The notes under the pieces: model-generated
Database searches by the model: none
Seen by the model: only the letters and a program-made list of their open reading frames with translations
What the model was told of the DNA's origin: nothing
Program-made: the position numbers and the translations under genes
Assembly (NCBI GenBank): GCA_903789535.1
Contig: CAIFES010000006.1
Span: 80,738 to 123,712 of the forward strand
Source of the DNA: an uncultured Aeriscardovia sp.
GTDB lineage: Bacteria; Actinomycetota; Actinomycetes; Actinomycetales; Bifidobacteriaceae
Direction of reading: 5' to 3'
Length of the DNA stretch: 42,975 nt
In this document: one piece after another, positions 7,497 through 16,024 of the stretch
How positions within the stretch are numbered: position 1 is the first letter of the stretch
Layout of the letters: each line of letters starts with the position of its first letter

Positions 7497-8800
7497 CAGT
7501 TCCCGAGCCTGTCGTTGAGGGCGGAGACGGCCTTGTCGAGCACCTGCTTCGGCGTCTGCTCGCCCTTGATCGCCTTGACGATCTCCGGGGAGAGATACGA
7601 GGCGCCGTCGGACTCGGAGACCTCCGGCACGAAGTTGGAGACGGAGCCGTTGTCGATCTCCTGCTTGGCCACCTTCATGACCTTGCCTTCCAGCGTGTTC
7701 GCATCAAGCTTCTGGAAGTACGGGTCGTCCATGGCGCCCGCGGCGGAGGGGAAGGTGTTCGACTTCTTGGAGAACTCGACCTGGTTCTTCTTGTTGGTCA
7801 GGAAGTTGGCGAGCTTGATGGCCATCTTCTTGTTCTTCGTCTGCGAGCTGACGCCGAACGTCATCGGGTTGAGCGTGTTGGTGGTGTTGGTGGCCAGCGG
7901 CGCCACGTCGAGCTGCTTGTACAGGTCCGGGGCGTTCTGCTTGAAGGCCATCACCGAGGAGGTGGAGTCCTTCATGTAGGCGATGTTGCCCTGGAAGTAA
8001 AGCTTCTCGGCGTTGACGATGTTGGTGTTGAGGCCGTCCTCAGGGTAGGCCTTCATCTTGTACAGATCGGCGATCTGGGTGATGAACTCGACGCCCTTGG
8101 CGGAGTTGAACGTGTACTTGGAGTGGTCGGCGTTCATGAACTTGACGCCGTACTCGGCGAAGTCGGACGGGGCGACGAGCGGGACGGCAAGCATGTAGTC
8201 CTTGCCCGTGCAGCTGCTGTTGGAGGCAAGCTTCCTGGCCTGGCTGAACAGGTCGTCGTACGTCTTGGGCGGGTTGGCCACGTCGAGGCCGCACTGCTGG
8301 AAGACGTTCTTGTTGAGATAGGCGACATCAATGTTCATGTACCACGGCACGCCGTAGACACCCTCCTCGATGCCGTTGCCCTTAAACTTGCCGCCCTTCC
8401 ACACGCCGGGCACATAATCCTTGGCGAGCTCGGGGGCCTCCTTGCTCAGGTTGAGCAGGGCGCCGGCCTTGGCGAGGTTGTACGACTGCTGCTCGTTGAC
8501 GTTGACGACATCGGGCAGATGGTTGGCCGCTGCATCGGTGGAGAGCTTGGCGTCATAGTTCTCGGCCGGCTGGTCGATCCACTTGACCTTGACGCCGGGG
8601 TTCTGCTTCTCGAACTGCTTGACGAGCTTGTTGAAGTACGGCGTGTAGGTGTCGTTCTTGAGGTTCCATGTCTGGAAGCTGATCGTCGTCGTCTTGGAGG
8701 AGGACGAATCGGACGAGCTGGACGAGCCGCAGGCACCGAGGCCGAACAGCATCGAGGCGGCGCCGAGGGCGGCGATGACGGACTTCATTGTCTTGTTCAT
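7496..8800 (-). CDS. ABC transporter sugar-binding lipoprotein
   Basis: A 434-residue extracellular solute-binding protein of family 1. The N-terminus has a positively charged start, a hydrophobic stretch and a lipobox LGAC with the acylated cysteine at residue 24, followed by a Ser-rich linker. The mature part starts with ISFQTWN and contains PAENYDAKLSTDAAANHLPDV and GVYGVPWYMN, typical of CUT1 binding proteins. The ATG at 8800 is preceded by AAAGGAA; the frame upstream of this is not coding. It is the first gene of the transporter operon; 198 bases separate it from the ROK kinase upstream, with a GC hairpin in its leader. It captures the sugar outside the membrane and passes it to the two permeases. 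Confidence 0.95.
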   Translation of the reverse strand: MNKTMKSVIAALGAASMLFGLGACGSSSSSDSSSSKTTTISFQTWNLKNDTYTPYFNKLVKQFEKQNPGVKVKWIDQPAENYDAKLSTDAAANHLPDVVNVNEQQSYNLAKAGALLNLSKEAPELAKDYVPGVWKGGKFKGNGIEEGVYGVPWYMNIDVAYLNKNVFQQCGLDVANPPKTYDDLFSQARKLASNSSCTGKDYMLAVPLVAPSDFAEYGVKFMNADHSKYTFNSAKGVEFITQIADLYKMKAYPEDGLNTNIVNAEKLYFQGNIAYMKDSTSSVMAFKQNAPDLYKQLDVAPLATNTTNTLNPMTFGVSSQTKNKKMAIKLANFLTNKKNQVEFSKKSNTFPSAAGAMDDPYFQKLDANTLEGKVMKVAKQEIDNGSVSNFVPEVSESDGASYLSPEIVKAIKGEQTPKQVLDKAVSALNDRLGN

Positions 8801-8825
8801 CAGAGTTCCTTTCTTTCTGATGCGT

Positions 8826-8847
8826 GTGCCGGGCCGCTGCCCGGCAC
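8826..8847 (-). promoter_or_regulatory. Hairpin in the leader of the sugar-binding lipoprotein gene
   Basis: A perfect 9-bp inverted repeat (GTGCCGGGC and GCCCGGCAC with a 4-base loop) ends 25 bases upstream of the lipoprotein start codon. There is no T-run after it on the minus strand, so it is not a simple terminator. It could stabilise the abundant binding-protein mRNA end or attenuate read-through from the ROK kinase gene. Confidence 0.4.
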
Positions 8848-8998
8848 GACGTGCCACAAGTGGCTGCAGACGGGGTCTGCGAGTGTGTCGCTGCCGGCGG
8901 TGCGCCGGCGACGGCGGGGACGAAGGATGATGGGGAAAGGGAAGGATCAACGAGGAATCGGCGACGGACGCGACCGGGCGGCCGGCACCACGATGTTG

Positions 8999-10027
8999 TC
9001 AGAGCGCGGCCACCTCCTTGTCCGTCCGGAAGGGCCGGTCCGGCAGGGACGAGCCGTCAGCCGTGCCGTACGAGGGGAAGGGGACGGCCAGATGTGCCGC
9101 CCCGAGACAGGCGATGTCGGTCCCGCGGGGGGCCAGGCGCACCCGCGAGCCCAGCCGCAGCGACCGGACGAAGCGGGAACGGTGCTCGGCATCGGCGATC
9201 GTCTCCCGCAGGCCTGCGAGGAGCGGATCGCCGATGAGGCTGACCCCGCCGCCGATGACGATGGCGGCCGGATCGACGGACAGGGCGATGATCTGGACCG
9301 CCTGGAACAGGTGCAGGCAGAAGGCCCTGCGCACGGCGACAGCATGGGCGTCACCGGCAGCGGCGGCCTCGAAGAGCGCCGTGCCCGGCCAGCCCGAGTC
9401 GACCGGCCAGAGTGTGGCGAGCGCCGTGCCGGAGATCATGGTCTCCAGACAGCCGCGCTGGCCGCAGGCGCACTGCCGACCCTGCGGGTCGACGCTGATA
9501 TGGCCGATCTCGCCCGCCATGCCGAAGCAGCCGTGCAGCACATGGCGGCCGCGGCTGAAGCCCACGGCCACGCCGGTGCCGAGGTTGAGGTAGGCGAGGC
9601 AGTCCTCGCCCTCCCCCTCGAAGAGGCAGGCGCCGACGGCCGCGACGTTCACATCGTTCTCGACCGCCACGGGCACGCCGCCGAGTTTGCCGGACAGGCG
9701 TCCCGCGAGGTCCAGATCGGCGATGCCGAGGTTGACGGCGTTGCGCACGATGCCGGTCCCTTGTTCGACGGTGCCGGGGATGCCGATGCCGACGCCCGCC
9801 ACCGTGGATGTGCCGTTGCCGAGCTTTTCGAGGGCCTGCCGGACGGTCGCAGAGATGCCGTCGACCACGGCGTCGGCGCCCTTGACGGACCTGTTCCTCG
9901 CGCCGGCGAGGAGCACGCCCGTGGCGGAATAGGCGCAGACGCGGATGTTCGTCCCGCCGACATCGACGCCGATGCGCACGGCATCGGCGGCCGGTGCCGC
10001 TGGCGATGACGGATGGGTGGTGTGCAT
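8999..10027 (-). CDS. ROK-family sugar kinase (probable amino-sugar kinase)
   Basis: A 342-residue ROK kinase. An N-terminal tail of ~16 residues leads into IGVDVGGTNIRVCAYS (phosphate loop); VAVENDVNVAA supplies the catalytic Asp region, YLNLGTGVAVGF the second loop, and CACGQRGCLETMISG the full zinc motif, unlike the NanK in this window. No helix-turn-helix, so it is an enzyme. The ATG at 10027 has an AAGGAAG ribosome site (10033-10039). It heads the leftward run and faces the GH20 operon across a shared 405-base control region. GlcNAc kinase is an attractive role, complementing NanK, because the predicted hexosaminidase would release GlcNAc or GalNAc; glucokinase is possible. Confidence 0.85.
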   Translation of the reverse strand: MHTTHPSSPAAPAADAVRIGVDVGGTNIRVCAYSATGVLLAGARNRSVKGADAVVDGISATVRQALEKLGNGTSTVAGVGIGIPGTVEQGTGIVRNAVNLGIADLDLAGRLSGKLGGVPVAVENDVNVAAVGACLFEGEGEDCLAYLNLGTGVAVGFSRGRHVLHGCFGMAGEIGHISVDPQGRQCACGQRGCLETMISGTALATLWPVDSGWPGTALFEAAAAGDAHAVAVRRAFCLHLFQAVQIIALSVDPAAIVIGGGVSLIGDPLLAGLRETIADAEHRSRFVRSLRLGSRVRLAPRGTDIACLGAAHLAVPFPSYGTADGSSLPDRPFRTDKEVAAL

Positions 10028-10432
10028 GGCGACTTCCTTGACGATATTGCGGAACCAACTTCTTTGTTAGCTGTGTTTATAAATTATGGCAGATATTTCC
10101 AGAGCCGTCAAAAAGATCTCATTTCGTTGATATTACAGCATATTTACGGCGTGTCGCACCGGCCTTCACGCCCCGACACTCGACTGTTAACGTTGCCATT
10201 AGGAAACTGTATTTATTATCAATTTCTTCTATACTCAAAGGTGACCGGCCCGCAGCCGGCCCACGACCGGCCGCACAGCCGTTCCGCAGCCGATCCATGA
10301 CTTGTCCGATCAGACACGGCGACGGCGCCGCGCCTGATGCCCGGGACACGACGCCCCGGCACGGCAGGCAGCACGCTCCTCCGCGGCACGCCATATCCGG
10401 TAACAGACATCCGACGAAAGACACAGGCATCG
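10028..10432. promoter_or_regulatory. Divergent control region between the kinase and hexosaminidase operons
   Basis: A 405-base spacer. Its kinase-proximal 200 bases are distinctly AT-rich (e.g. TTTATAAATTAT at 10076) against the GC-rich surroundings, as expected for back-to-back promoters. The part nearer the GH20 start (10240-10432) is GC-rich and carries no convincing signal except a weak AGG before the ATG. A ROK repressor encoded at the end of the rightward operon is the obvious candidate to bind here. Confidence 0.6.
10203..10235 (+). promoter_or_regulatory. Candidate promoter with overlapping operator for the hexosaminidase operon
   Basis: GAAACTG at 10203-10209 and CAATTTC at 10220-10226 form an imperfect dyad (GAAAnTG...CAnTTTC) with a 10-base AT-rich centre. 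A good -10 hexamer TATACT lies at 10230-10235, so the dyad would cover the -35/spacer region and block polymerase. The -35 itself is weak. The dyad centre is AT-rich as in ROK-repressor operators of the NagC type. Only one clear copy is seen, so this is tentative. Confidence 0.35.
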
Positions 10433-12502
10433 ATGACCACACCACTTGTCCTCCTCCCCTCCCCCCTCAGGCTCGAACAGCATGACGGGCGGGCGACGCT
10501 GCCCCCGCACGGGCGCCTGTGCCTGCCCGAACAGCTGCTCCGCAGTCCCCGCCTGGTCTTCTGGGCCCGCCAGCTGCTCGCCGACCTTGCCGCCGGCGGG
10601 CTGGGCGGCTGGACCATACTGGAAGACCCCGAACCGTCCGGCCCCTCGGCGCAGGAGCCGGACGGCAGGCCGGACATCCTCCTGCGGCTCGACCCCGGCC
10701 TGCCGCCGCATGCCTCCACCTGCGAGATCCGGCCGACCGCGCCCTTCTGCGTGCTCGCCGCCCACGAGGAGGAGGGCCTGCGCGACGCGCTGCAGACGCT
10801 GCGCCAGCTTGTGCGCGCACAGGGCACGACGCTGCCGTGCCTGACGATCCACGACAGGCCGGCGATGACCGTCCGCGCGCTCACCCTTGATGTCTCCCGC
10901 GGCCGCATCCCCACACTCGCCACGCTGGAACGGCAGATCGAGCTGCTCGAGCTGTGCAAGTTCACCCAGCTCCAGCTCTACGTGGAGGCGTCCGTCGCCT
11001 TCCCCGCCACCATCGAGGCATGGCGCTCCTCCTCGCCGCTCACCTTCGACGACATCCGCGCCCTCGACGACTTCTGCTGGCTGCGCGGCATCGAGCTCGT
11101 CCCCGCCCTCGCCTCGTTCGGGCATATGTACGACATCCTTCGCACGCGGCGGTGGCGGCATCTGGGCGAGCTGCCCGGCCAGGCCGACAGGCCGTTCAGC
11201 TTCGTCGAACGCATGCTGCACCACACGCTCAACCCTGTCAACGAGGGCTCCTACCGCTTCATCACCGAGCGGATGGACGAGTACGCCCCGCTCTTCCGCT
11301 CGCACCAGTTCAATATCGAGGGTGACGAGGCGTTCGATCTCGGCAAGGGCGAGGACCGTGAAGCGGCCGAGCGCATCGGCGTGCCACGGCTGTATGCCGA
11401 CTTTGTGTGCCGGCTGTGCGAGCATCTGCGCGGCAAAGGCCTCTCCCCGCTCATGTACGCCGACATCGCCCTCAAGTTCCCCGAGCTGCTGCCACAGCTG
11501 CCCGCCGACGTGACGATGGCGAACTGGGACTATCGCGCCCGTCCGAGCCGGCAGAATGTGGAAAAGGTGGCCGCCAGCGGGCATCCGCAGCTCGTCTGCC
11601 CCGGCGTGCAGACGTGGAACAGGCTCGTGCCCGACGTGGACGCCGCGTGGTCGAATATCTCGCTGATGTGCCGGTACGGCCAGGAGTTCGGCGCGGTCGG
11701 CATGCTTGTGACCGACTGGGGCGACTACGGCCATATCAACGACCCGGTGACGAGCCTTCCCGGCCTCGCCTATGCGGCGGAATGCGCGTGGTGCGCCCAT
11801 CCCGCCGACCGGTCGCAGGTCGACGCGGCGGCATCCGTCCTGCTGCTGGGCGACCCGACCGGCACGCTCACAGGACTGTTGCGGCAGGCCTCGCGCGCGC
11901 AGACGTTCGGGTGGGCCGATGCCGTGCAATGGCAGGAGCTCGCCGACACGGACGGTGGCGCCAACCCGGACGTCCTCTTCCTGCTCGGCCAGCCCGCCGG
12001 GCAGAGGACCGACCTGCCCGCCGCCCGCCGGACCTTCCTCAATGACAGGATGGACACCATCAGCAAGGCCGGTCAGGCCGATGGGCTGCTCGACCAGGCC
12101 GACGCCGAGATCAGCGCCCTGCTGCCACGGCTCGGTGGCAGTAAGGCCGCCACCCTGCCGGACGGACAGACGAACGCCGCGGCGATCCGCGTGATGCTCC
12201 GCGGGCAGCGCCTGCTCAACCATCTCGGCCTCGCGCTCACCGGCCAGGCCGGCGCGGCGGACCGCCGCCTGCTCGCAGAGCGGATCGATGAGTGGTCGCT
12301 CGACTACTCGCGTCGGTGGGACAGCGTCAGCCGCCCCTCCCGTCTCGACGACATCCGCACGGTCCTCTGGCGCTACTCCGATCTGCTGCGCGCCGGAGCC
12401 GGGCCGGCACAAGATAAGGCCGCCTCGCCGTCCCGCCCGGGCGACAATGCCAGCGGGAAGGACGAACAGCAACACGTCGAGCAGAAGGAGGCCGGACGAT
12501 GA
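10433..12502 (+). CDS. Glycoside hydrolase family 20-type beta-N-acetylhexosaminidase, cytoplasmic
   Basis: A 689-residue protein with no signal peptide or sorting motif, so it should act on sugars already imported. An N-terminal alpha/beta domain of ~130 residues precedes a TIM-barrel opening with MTVRALTLDVSRGRIPT. The GH20 catalytic Asp-Glu pair is D298-E299 in FNIEGDEAFDLGKG. Further barrel motifs are FCWLRGIELVPALASFGH, TMANWDYRARP and VTDWGDYGHIN. The ATG at 10433 follows a weak AGG; upstream codons lack similarity. The stop overlaps the esterase start by 4 nt (ATGA). It should release terminal GlcNAc/GalNAc-type residues by substrate-assisted catalysis; linkage and aglycone are unknown. 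The GDEAFDLGKG version belongs to a less studied GH20 branch, so substrate preference may differ. Confidence 0.85.
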   Translation: MTTPLVLLPSPLRLEQHDGRATLPPHGRLCLPEQLLRSPRLVFWARQLLADLAAGGLGGWTILEDPEPSGPSAQEPDGRPDILLRLDPGLPPHASTCEIRPTAPFCVLAAHEEEGLRDALQTLRQLVRAQGTTLPCLTIHDRPAMTVRALTLDVSRGRIPTLATLERQIELLELCKFTQLQLYVEASVAFPATIEAWRSSSPLTFDDIRALDDFCWLRGIELVPALASFGHMYDILRTRRWRHLGELPGQADRPFSFVERMLHHTLNPVNEGSYRFITERMDEYAPLFRSHQFNIEGDEAFDLGKGEDREAAERIGVPRLYADFVCRLCEHLRGKGLSPLMYADIALKFPELLPQLPADVTMANWDYRARPSRQNVEKVAASGHPQLVCPGVQTWNRLVPDVDAAWSNISLMCRYGQEFGAVGMLVTDWGDYGHINDPVTSLPGLAYAAECAWCAHPADRSQVDAAASVLLLGDPTGTLTGLLRQASRAQTFGWADAVQWQELADTDGGANPDVLFLLGQPAGQRTDLPAARRTFLNDRMDTISKAGQADGLLDQADAEISALLPRLGGSKAATLPDGQTNAAAIRVMLRGQRLLNHLGLALTGQAGAADRRLLAERIDEWSLDYSRRWDSVSRPSRLDDIRTVLWRYSDLLRAGAGPAQDKAASPSRPGDNASGKDEQQHVEQKEAGR

Positions 12503-13740
12503 ACGACAGCACAGACATCACAGGCACCGCCGACACCGCCCTGCCCTCCGGCTGGCACACCGTCCCGATCCGCCAGTCGCCGTGCGTCTTCCTCGGCCGG
12601 CGTGACAGCCCCTCCCCGACGACTGACCCCACGGCACCCGTCCCGCTCTACTGGACGGCCTCCGGATTCGAGCTCGACGCGCGCGGCAGCGAGCTGTGGC
12701 TCGATATCGAGGCGGCCTACGATGTCTACGAACCGTGGATCGTGGTGGAGCTGGACGGCGTGCCTGTCCGGCGCTCGCCCCTGGCCCGTGGCCGACAACG
12801 CCTCGAACTCTTCCGCGGTCACGGGCCGGACGATGTCACGCATGTGCGCGTGCTCAAGGAGACGCAGGCGATGCACGACGATCCCGGTTCCGCCTTCCTC
12901 CTGCATGCCCTCGTCTTCCCCGACGGCGTGCGTCTGGCAGCCCCCGTGCGTCATCACGCGTGCTTCGAGTTCGTGGGCGACAGCATCACCAGCGGCACCG
13001 GCGCCATCGGCTCGGGCGCGCAGAAATCGTATTGCTCGTGGATCTTCAGCGCGGAGAACGGTTTCCCGAGGATGGTCGCCGATCATTTCTCGGCTGATTT
13101 CCGGGTGATCTCCCAGGCCGGCTGGGGCGTGGTCTGCAACTGTGTGAACGATCCCACCTGCACCATCCCCTCCGTCTACACGCAGGTCTGCGCTTTCGGC
13201 ACACCGGAGACGGCCGCCCGTACCGATCCCCGCGATGACTACGATTTCACCGCCGAACCGGCGGACGTGGTCGTCATCAACCTCGGCACCAACGACGCGA
13301 GCGCGTTCCACGCCGCGCCGTGGCAGGCACATAGTGACAGCGACGGCAGGCCATGCGGCGAGATGGGCGTGAGCCCTGTGCGCGACTTTGCCCTGCGGCT
13401 CGGCCCGGACGGTCTGCCCGACCGGCGTAGCGCGGATCTCGTCCGCCGCGGCGTCATCGACTTTCTCACCCTCGTGCGCGGCAGGAATCCAAAAGCCTTT
13501 CTTCTGTGGTGCTATGGGATGATGGGGGACGGCCTGGCATCCCTCATCCGCGGCGCCGTCGACGAGTATCGTCGGGGTACAGGAGACACGAACGTGGATT
13601 TCCTCCTTCTGCCCTCCTGCACGGGTGAGGGGATCGGCGCCTTCGCCCATCCGAGTTCCATCGGCCATGCACAGGCGGCGCACGCGCTCATCCGCCGCCT
13701 TGCCCCTATCCTTGGTGAGCCGTCGGAACAGGAAAAGTGA
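12499..13740 (+). CDS. SGNH-hydrolase esterase, CE2-like two-domain type
   Basis: A cytoplasmic 413-residue protein. Residues 1 to ~150 look like a beta-sandwich (LWLDIEAAYDVYEPWIVVELDG, RLELFRG); the rest is an SGNH hydrolase. The nucleophile is S162 in FEFVGDSITSG, the oxyanion-hole motif is NLGTNDAS (N265), and the catalytic His is probably H384 in AHPSSIGHAQAAHAL. This order, jelly-roll then GDSIT, is that of CE2-type acetyl esterases. It is translationally coupled to the GH20 gene before it and to the ROK repressor after it, so it most likely removes O-acyl groups that would block the hexosaminidase or kinases. N-deacetylation is less likely for this family. Confidence 0.85.
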   Translation: MNDSTDITGTADTALPSGWHTVPIRQSPCVFLGRRDSPSPTTDPTAPVPLYWTASGFELDARGSELWLDIEAAYDVYEPWIVVELDGVPVRRSPLARGRQRLELFRGHGPDDVTHVRVLKETQAMHDDPGSAFLLHALVFPDGVRLAAPVRHHACFEFVGDSITSGTGAIGSGAQKSYCSWIFSAENGFPRMVADHFSADFRVISQAGWGVVCNCVNDPTCTIPSVYTQVCAFGTPETAARTDPRDDYDFTAEPADVVVINLGTNDASAFHAAPWQAHSDSDGRPCGEMGVSPVRDFALRLGPDGLPDRRSADLVRRGVIDFLTLVRGRNPKAFLLWCYGMMGDGLASLIRGAVDEYRRGTGDTNVDFLLLPSCTGEGIGAFAHPSSIGHAQAAHALIRRLAPILGEPSEQEK

Positions 13741-15095
13741 TGGTCGCTTCCATACACCAGCCGCACAGTCGGTCATCAGCGGCAAAAAACAGCACAGCCG
13801 CCGCACATAGCCCGATCGACACATCCGCCGCACACAGCCCGGTCGACACGGTCGGCAACACCGTCTCCGTGCCTCCCCCGGCAGGCGGGCGACCGGATCG
13901 CGCAAGCCGCCCCGCCGCGGACGGCACACGCTCCGCGACGCACGCGGATGCCCGCCCGCCGGCGGGACGGTACCAGTTCCTCAGCCCCCTGCTCACCACG
14001 GCGCCCACCATCTCCAGCCCCAACGACATCCGTGTGACGAACGTGACGGCCATCTTCAATCTGCTCTTCCCCTCCGGGGCGCTCTCACGGGCACAGATCA
14101 GCCGGCGTATCGGGCTGTCGCGAGTGTCCGTCTCCCAGGCCGTGGCGGAAATGATCGACCGGCATCTGGTGGTCGAATCCGGCCAGGAGGAACTGTCACG
14201 ACCGGGCAAGCGCGGCATGCTCGTGCGCCTCGACCTCTCCTACTGGCGCATCGTCTCCATCGACCTGTCCTCCGACCTGGTGATGCGCGGGGCAGTGCTC
14301 GACATCGCCGGGCACATCGTCCTGCGCTCGGAACAGGCGGTGGCCGACCCGACGAGCATCACGCCGCAGACTGTCATCGACATGTGCGATTCGCTCATCG
14401 GCCGTGCCGACGGCCACATCCTCGGCATCGGCGTGGCGGTCCCGGGCATCATCGACGAGAACCGCATCGTCGTCAATTCCAGCCATCTCGGCTGGACCGA
14501 CCTGCCCCTGGGCGACCAGCTCGCCGACAGATTCGGCTGCCCCTGCTTTGTTGACAACGATGCCAACAGCGCCCTGCTGGCGGTCCGGCTGTTCGACGAC
14601 AAGACCCCCAACATGATTTTCGTGCAGATCACGCGCGGCATCGGCGCCGCGGTGCTGATCGACGACCGCATCGTGCTCGGCGCGGGGCATGCCGCCGGCG
14701 AGATCGGGCACGTCATCGTCGATCCGGACGGCCCCGTGTGCGCCTGCGGCAAACGCGGCTGCCTCGAGACATTCATCTCCACCGGGCGTCTGCGGGCGGA
14801 CATCGCCGGCAGCCCGGACAGACGCGGGGAAATCCTGCGCACGGCCGGGCAACGGCTCGGACGGGTGCTCGCCTGCTCGGCCAGCCTGCTCGACATCGAC
14901 GACATCACCGTGTTCGGGCCGACGGATGTGGTGGGCCCCTCGTTCATCGCCGGTGCCAACGAGGCGATCAACGCGTCCTCGGCCTCACGGCTCCTCGCCC
15001 GCCCGATCCGGGTGCGCCGCTGTGAGATCGGCGACGACATCACCCTGCTCGGCGAGGCGATCTCCGTGCTGCAGAACGCGTTGCAGAGAAAGTGA
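13737..15095 (+). CDS. ROK-family transcriptional repressor
   Basis: A 452-residue protein. A helix-turn-helix of MarR/NagC type lies at about residues 100-145 (IFNLLFPSGALSRAQISRR, then GLSRVSVSQAVAEM), followed by a ROK sugar-sensing domain with VPGIIDENRIV, FVDNDANSA, ITRGIGAAVLI and the zinc motif CACGKRGCLETF. A GTG at 13737 overlaps the esterase stop by 4 nt and an ATG at 13740 shares one base; either may start. The first ~95 residues are Ser/Ala/Pro-rich and probably disordered, unusual for NagC/XylR-type repressors; a GTG at 14034 just before the DNA-binding domain is an alternative. As last gene of the GH20-esterase operon it probably represses both divergent operons until an amino sugar or its phosphate binds. 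Confidence 0.88.
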   Translation: MMVASIHQPHSRSSAAKNSTAAAHSPIDTSAAHSPVDTVGNTVSVPPPAGGRPDRASRPAADGTRSATHADARPPAGRYQFLSPLLTTAPTISSPNDIRVTNVTAIFNLLFPSGALSRAQISRRIGLSRVSVSQAVAEMIDRHLVVESGQEELSRPGKRGMLVRLDLSYWRIVSIDLSSDLVMRGAVLDIAGHIVLRSEQAVADPTSITPQTVIDMCDSLIGRADGHILGIGVAVPGIIDENRIVVNSSHLGWTDLPLGDQLADRFGCPCFVDNDANSALLAVRLFDDKTPNMIFVQITRGIGAAVLIDDRIVLGAGHAAGEIGHVIVDPDGPVCACGKRGCLETFISTGRLRADIAGSPDRRGEILRTAGQRLGRVLACSASLLDIDDITVFGPTDVVGPSFIAGANEAINASSASRLLARPIRVRRCEIGDDITLLGEAISVLQNALQRK

Positions 15096-15162
15096 CGCGG
15101 GAAGGCTGGATCTCGCAGGGGGATTGAATCCCCCACCTCTGTCCCAGCGCCCGTTCCCTCCT

Positions 15163-15987
15163 TCAGCCCTTGAGCACCACGTTATGCAGGCTGCCCAGGC
15201 CCTCGATGCGCACCTCGGCCTCATCGCGGTCATGCAGCACGCCGGTCGGGTCCATGCAGCCGGTGAGGATCACGTCACCGGGCAGCAGCGTGGCGAACGT
15301 CGAGATATAGCTGATCTGCTCGGCGACCGAATAGATCAGCTCCTTCGTGGAGCCGCATGCCTTCTCCTGCTTCTGCCCGTTGAGGAGGAACTCGATGCGC
15401 GCGTCGTCAGGGTTGAGCTCGGTCTGGATCCACGGGCCGAGCGGGCAGGCGGTGTCGAAGCCCTTCGAGCGGGTGAGGAATGGATCGGCGCCCTGCACGT
15501 CATAGGCGGTCACGTCGTTGGTGGCCGTGTAGCCGAGCACGTGGTCGAGGGCCTTCTCCACGGGGATGTTGCGGCCCGGGCGGCCGATGATGACGGCGAG
15601 CTCGGCCTCATAGTGGATCTGTCCGGCCCAGTCCGGCCAGCGGATCGGGTCGTCCGGCCCGGCCACGGCGGTGGACGGCTTGGAGAAGATGAGCATCTCG
15701 TGCGGGTCGTGGCGGGCGGTGTCACCCTGAGCGCGATGGTTCTTCATCACGCCGTAGATCTTGGAGGGCAGGACAGGGGCGAGCAGGCGCACGCCCTCGC
15801 CGTCGAGCGGGTAGCGCTTGCCGGTCAGCTGCACCTGCTGGCTGGAGAGCGGGTAGCCGGCCACCTCCACGAGGTAGTCGTGGCTGTCGCCCTCGTCCTT
15901 CTGCACGAAGGCGTACGCGGGGCGCGTGGAGCCGGGGTTCTCATCATTCCCATCGGTCTTGTCGATCACAAAACGAGCGATTCTCAT
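15163..15987 (-). CDS. Fumarylacetoacetate hydrolase family protein
   Basis: A 274-residue protein with an N-terminal extension and a C-terminal FAH fold. Visible motifs include KIYGVMKNHRAQG, IHYEAELAVIIGR (metal-binding E-x-E), HVLGYTATNDVTAYDVQG, KGFDTACPLGPWI (K-x-x-D-x-x-x-P-x-G-P) and LPGDVILTGCMDPTGV. Relatives hydrolyse or decarboxylate 2-keto acids (acylpyruvases, oxaloacetate decarboxylase); the exact substrate cannot be told. It starts 37 bases after yggS on the same strand, so the two probably share a transcript, and it converges with the ROK repressor gene across 67 bases. No relation to the amino-sugar locus is apparent. Confidence 0.9.
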   Translation of the reverse strand: MRIARFVIDKTDGNDENPGSTRPAYAFVQKDEGDSHDYLVEVAGYPLSSQQVQLTGKRYPLDGEGVRLLAPVLPSKIYGVMKNHRAQGDTARHDPHEMLIFSKPSTAVAGPDDPIRWPDWAGQIHYEAELAVIIGRPGRNIPVEKALDHVLGYTATNDVTAYDVQGADPFLTRSKGFDTACPLGPWIQTELNPDDARIEFLLNGQKQEKACGSTKELIYSVAEQISYISTFATLLPGDVILTGCMDPTGVLHDRDEAEVRIEGLGSLHNVVLKG

Positions 15988-16024
15988 GCTCCCCAGCCTA
16001 TCGCCCGCCGGTCCGCGATTCGCT

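Noticed and set aside
8893-8909. GCCGGCG/CGCCGGC hairpin between the ROK kinase and lipoprotein genes
   Set aside because: Short GC palindromes are common in this composition and no T-run follows; not called as a terminator.
10310-12475. Minus-strand frame of 721 codons opposite the GH20 gene
   Set aside because: Shadow; the plus-strand frame carries the GH20 catalytic pair and is coupled to the esterase.
15118-15134. GGGGGATT-G-AATCCCCC hairpin resembling a tRNA T-arm or terminator
   Set aside because: No T-run and no other tRNA arms can be folded around it; it may help end converging transcripts but the evidence is insufficient.
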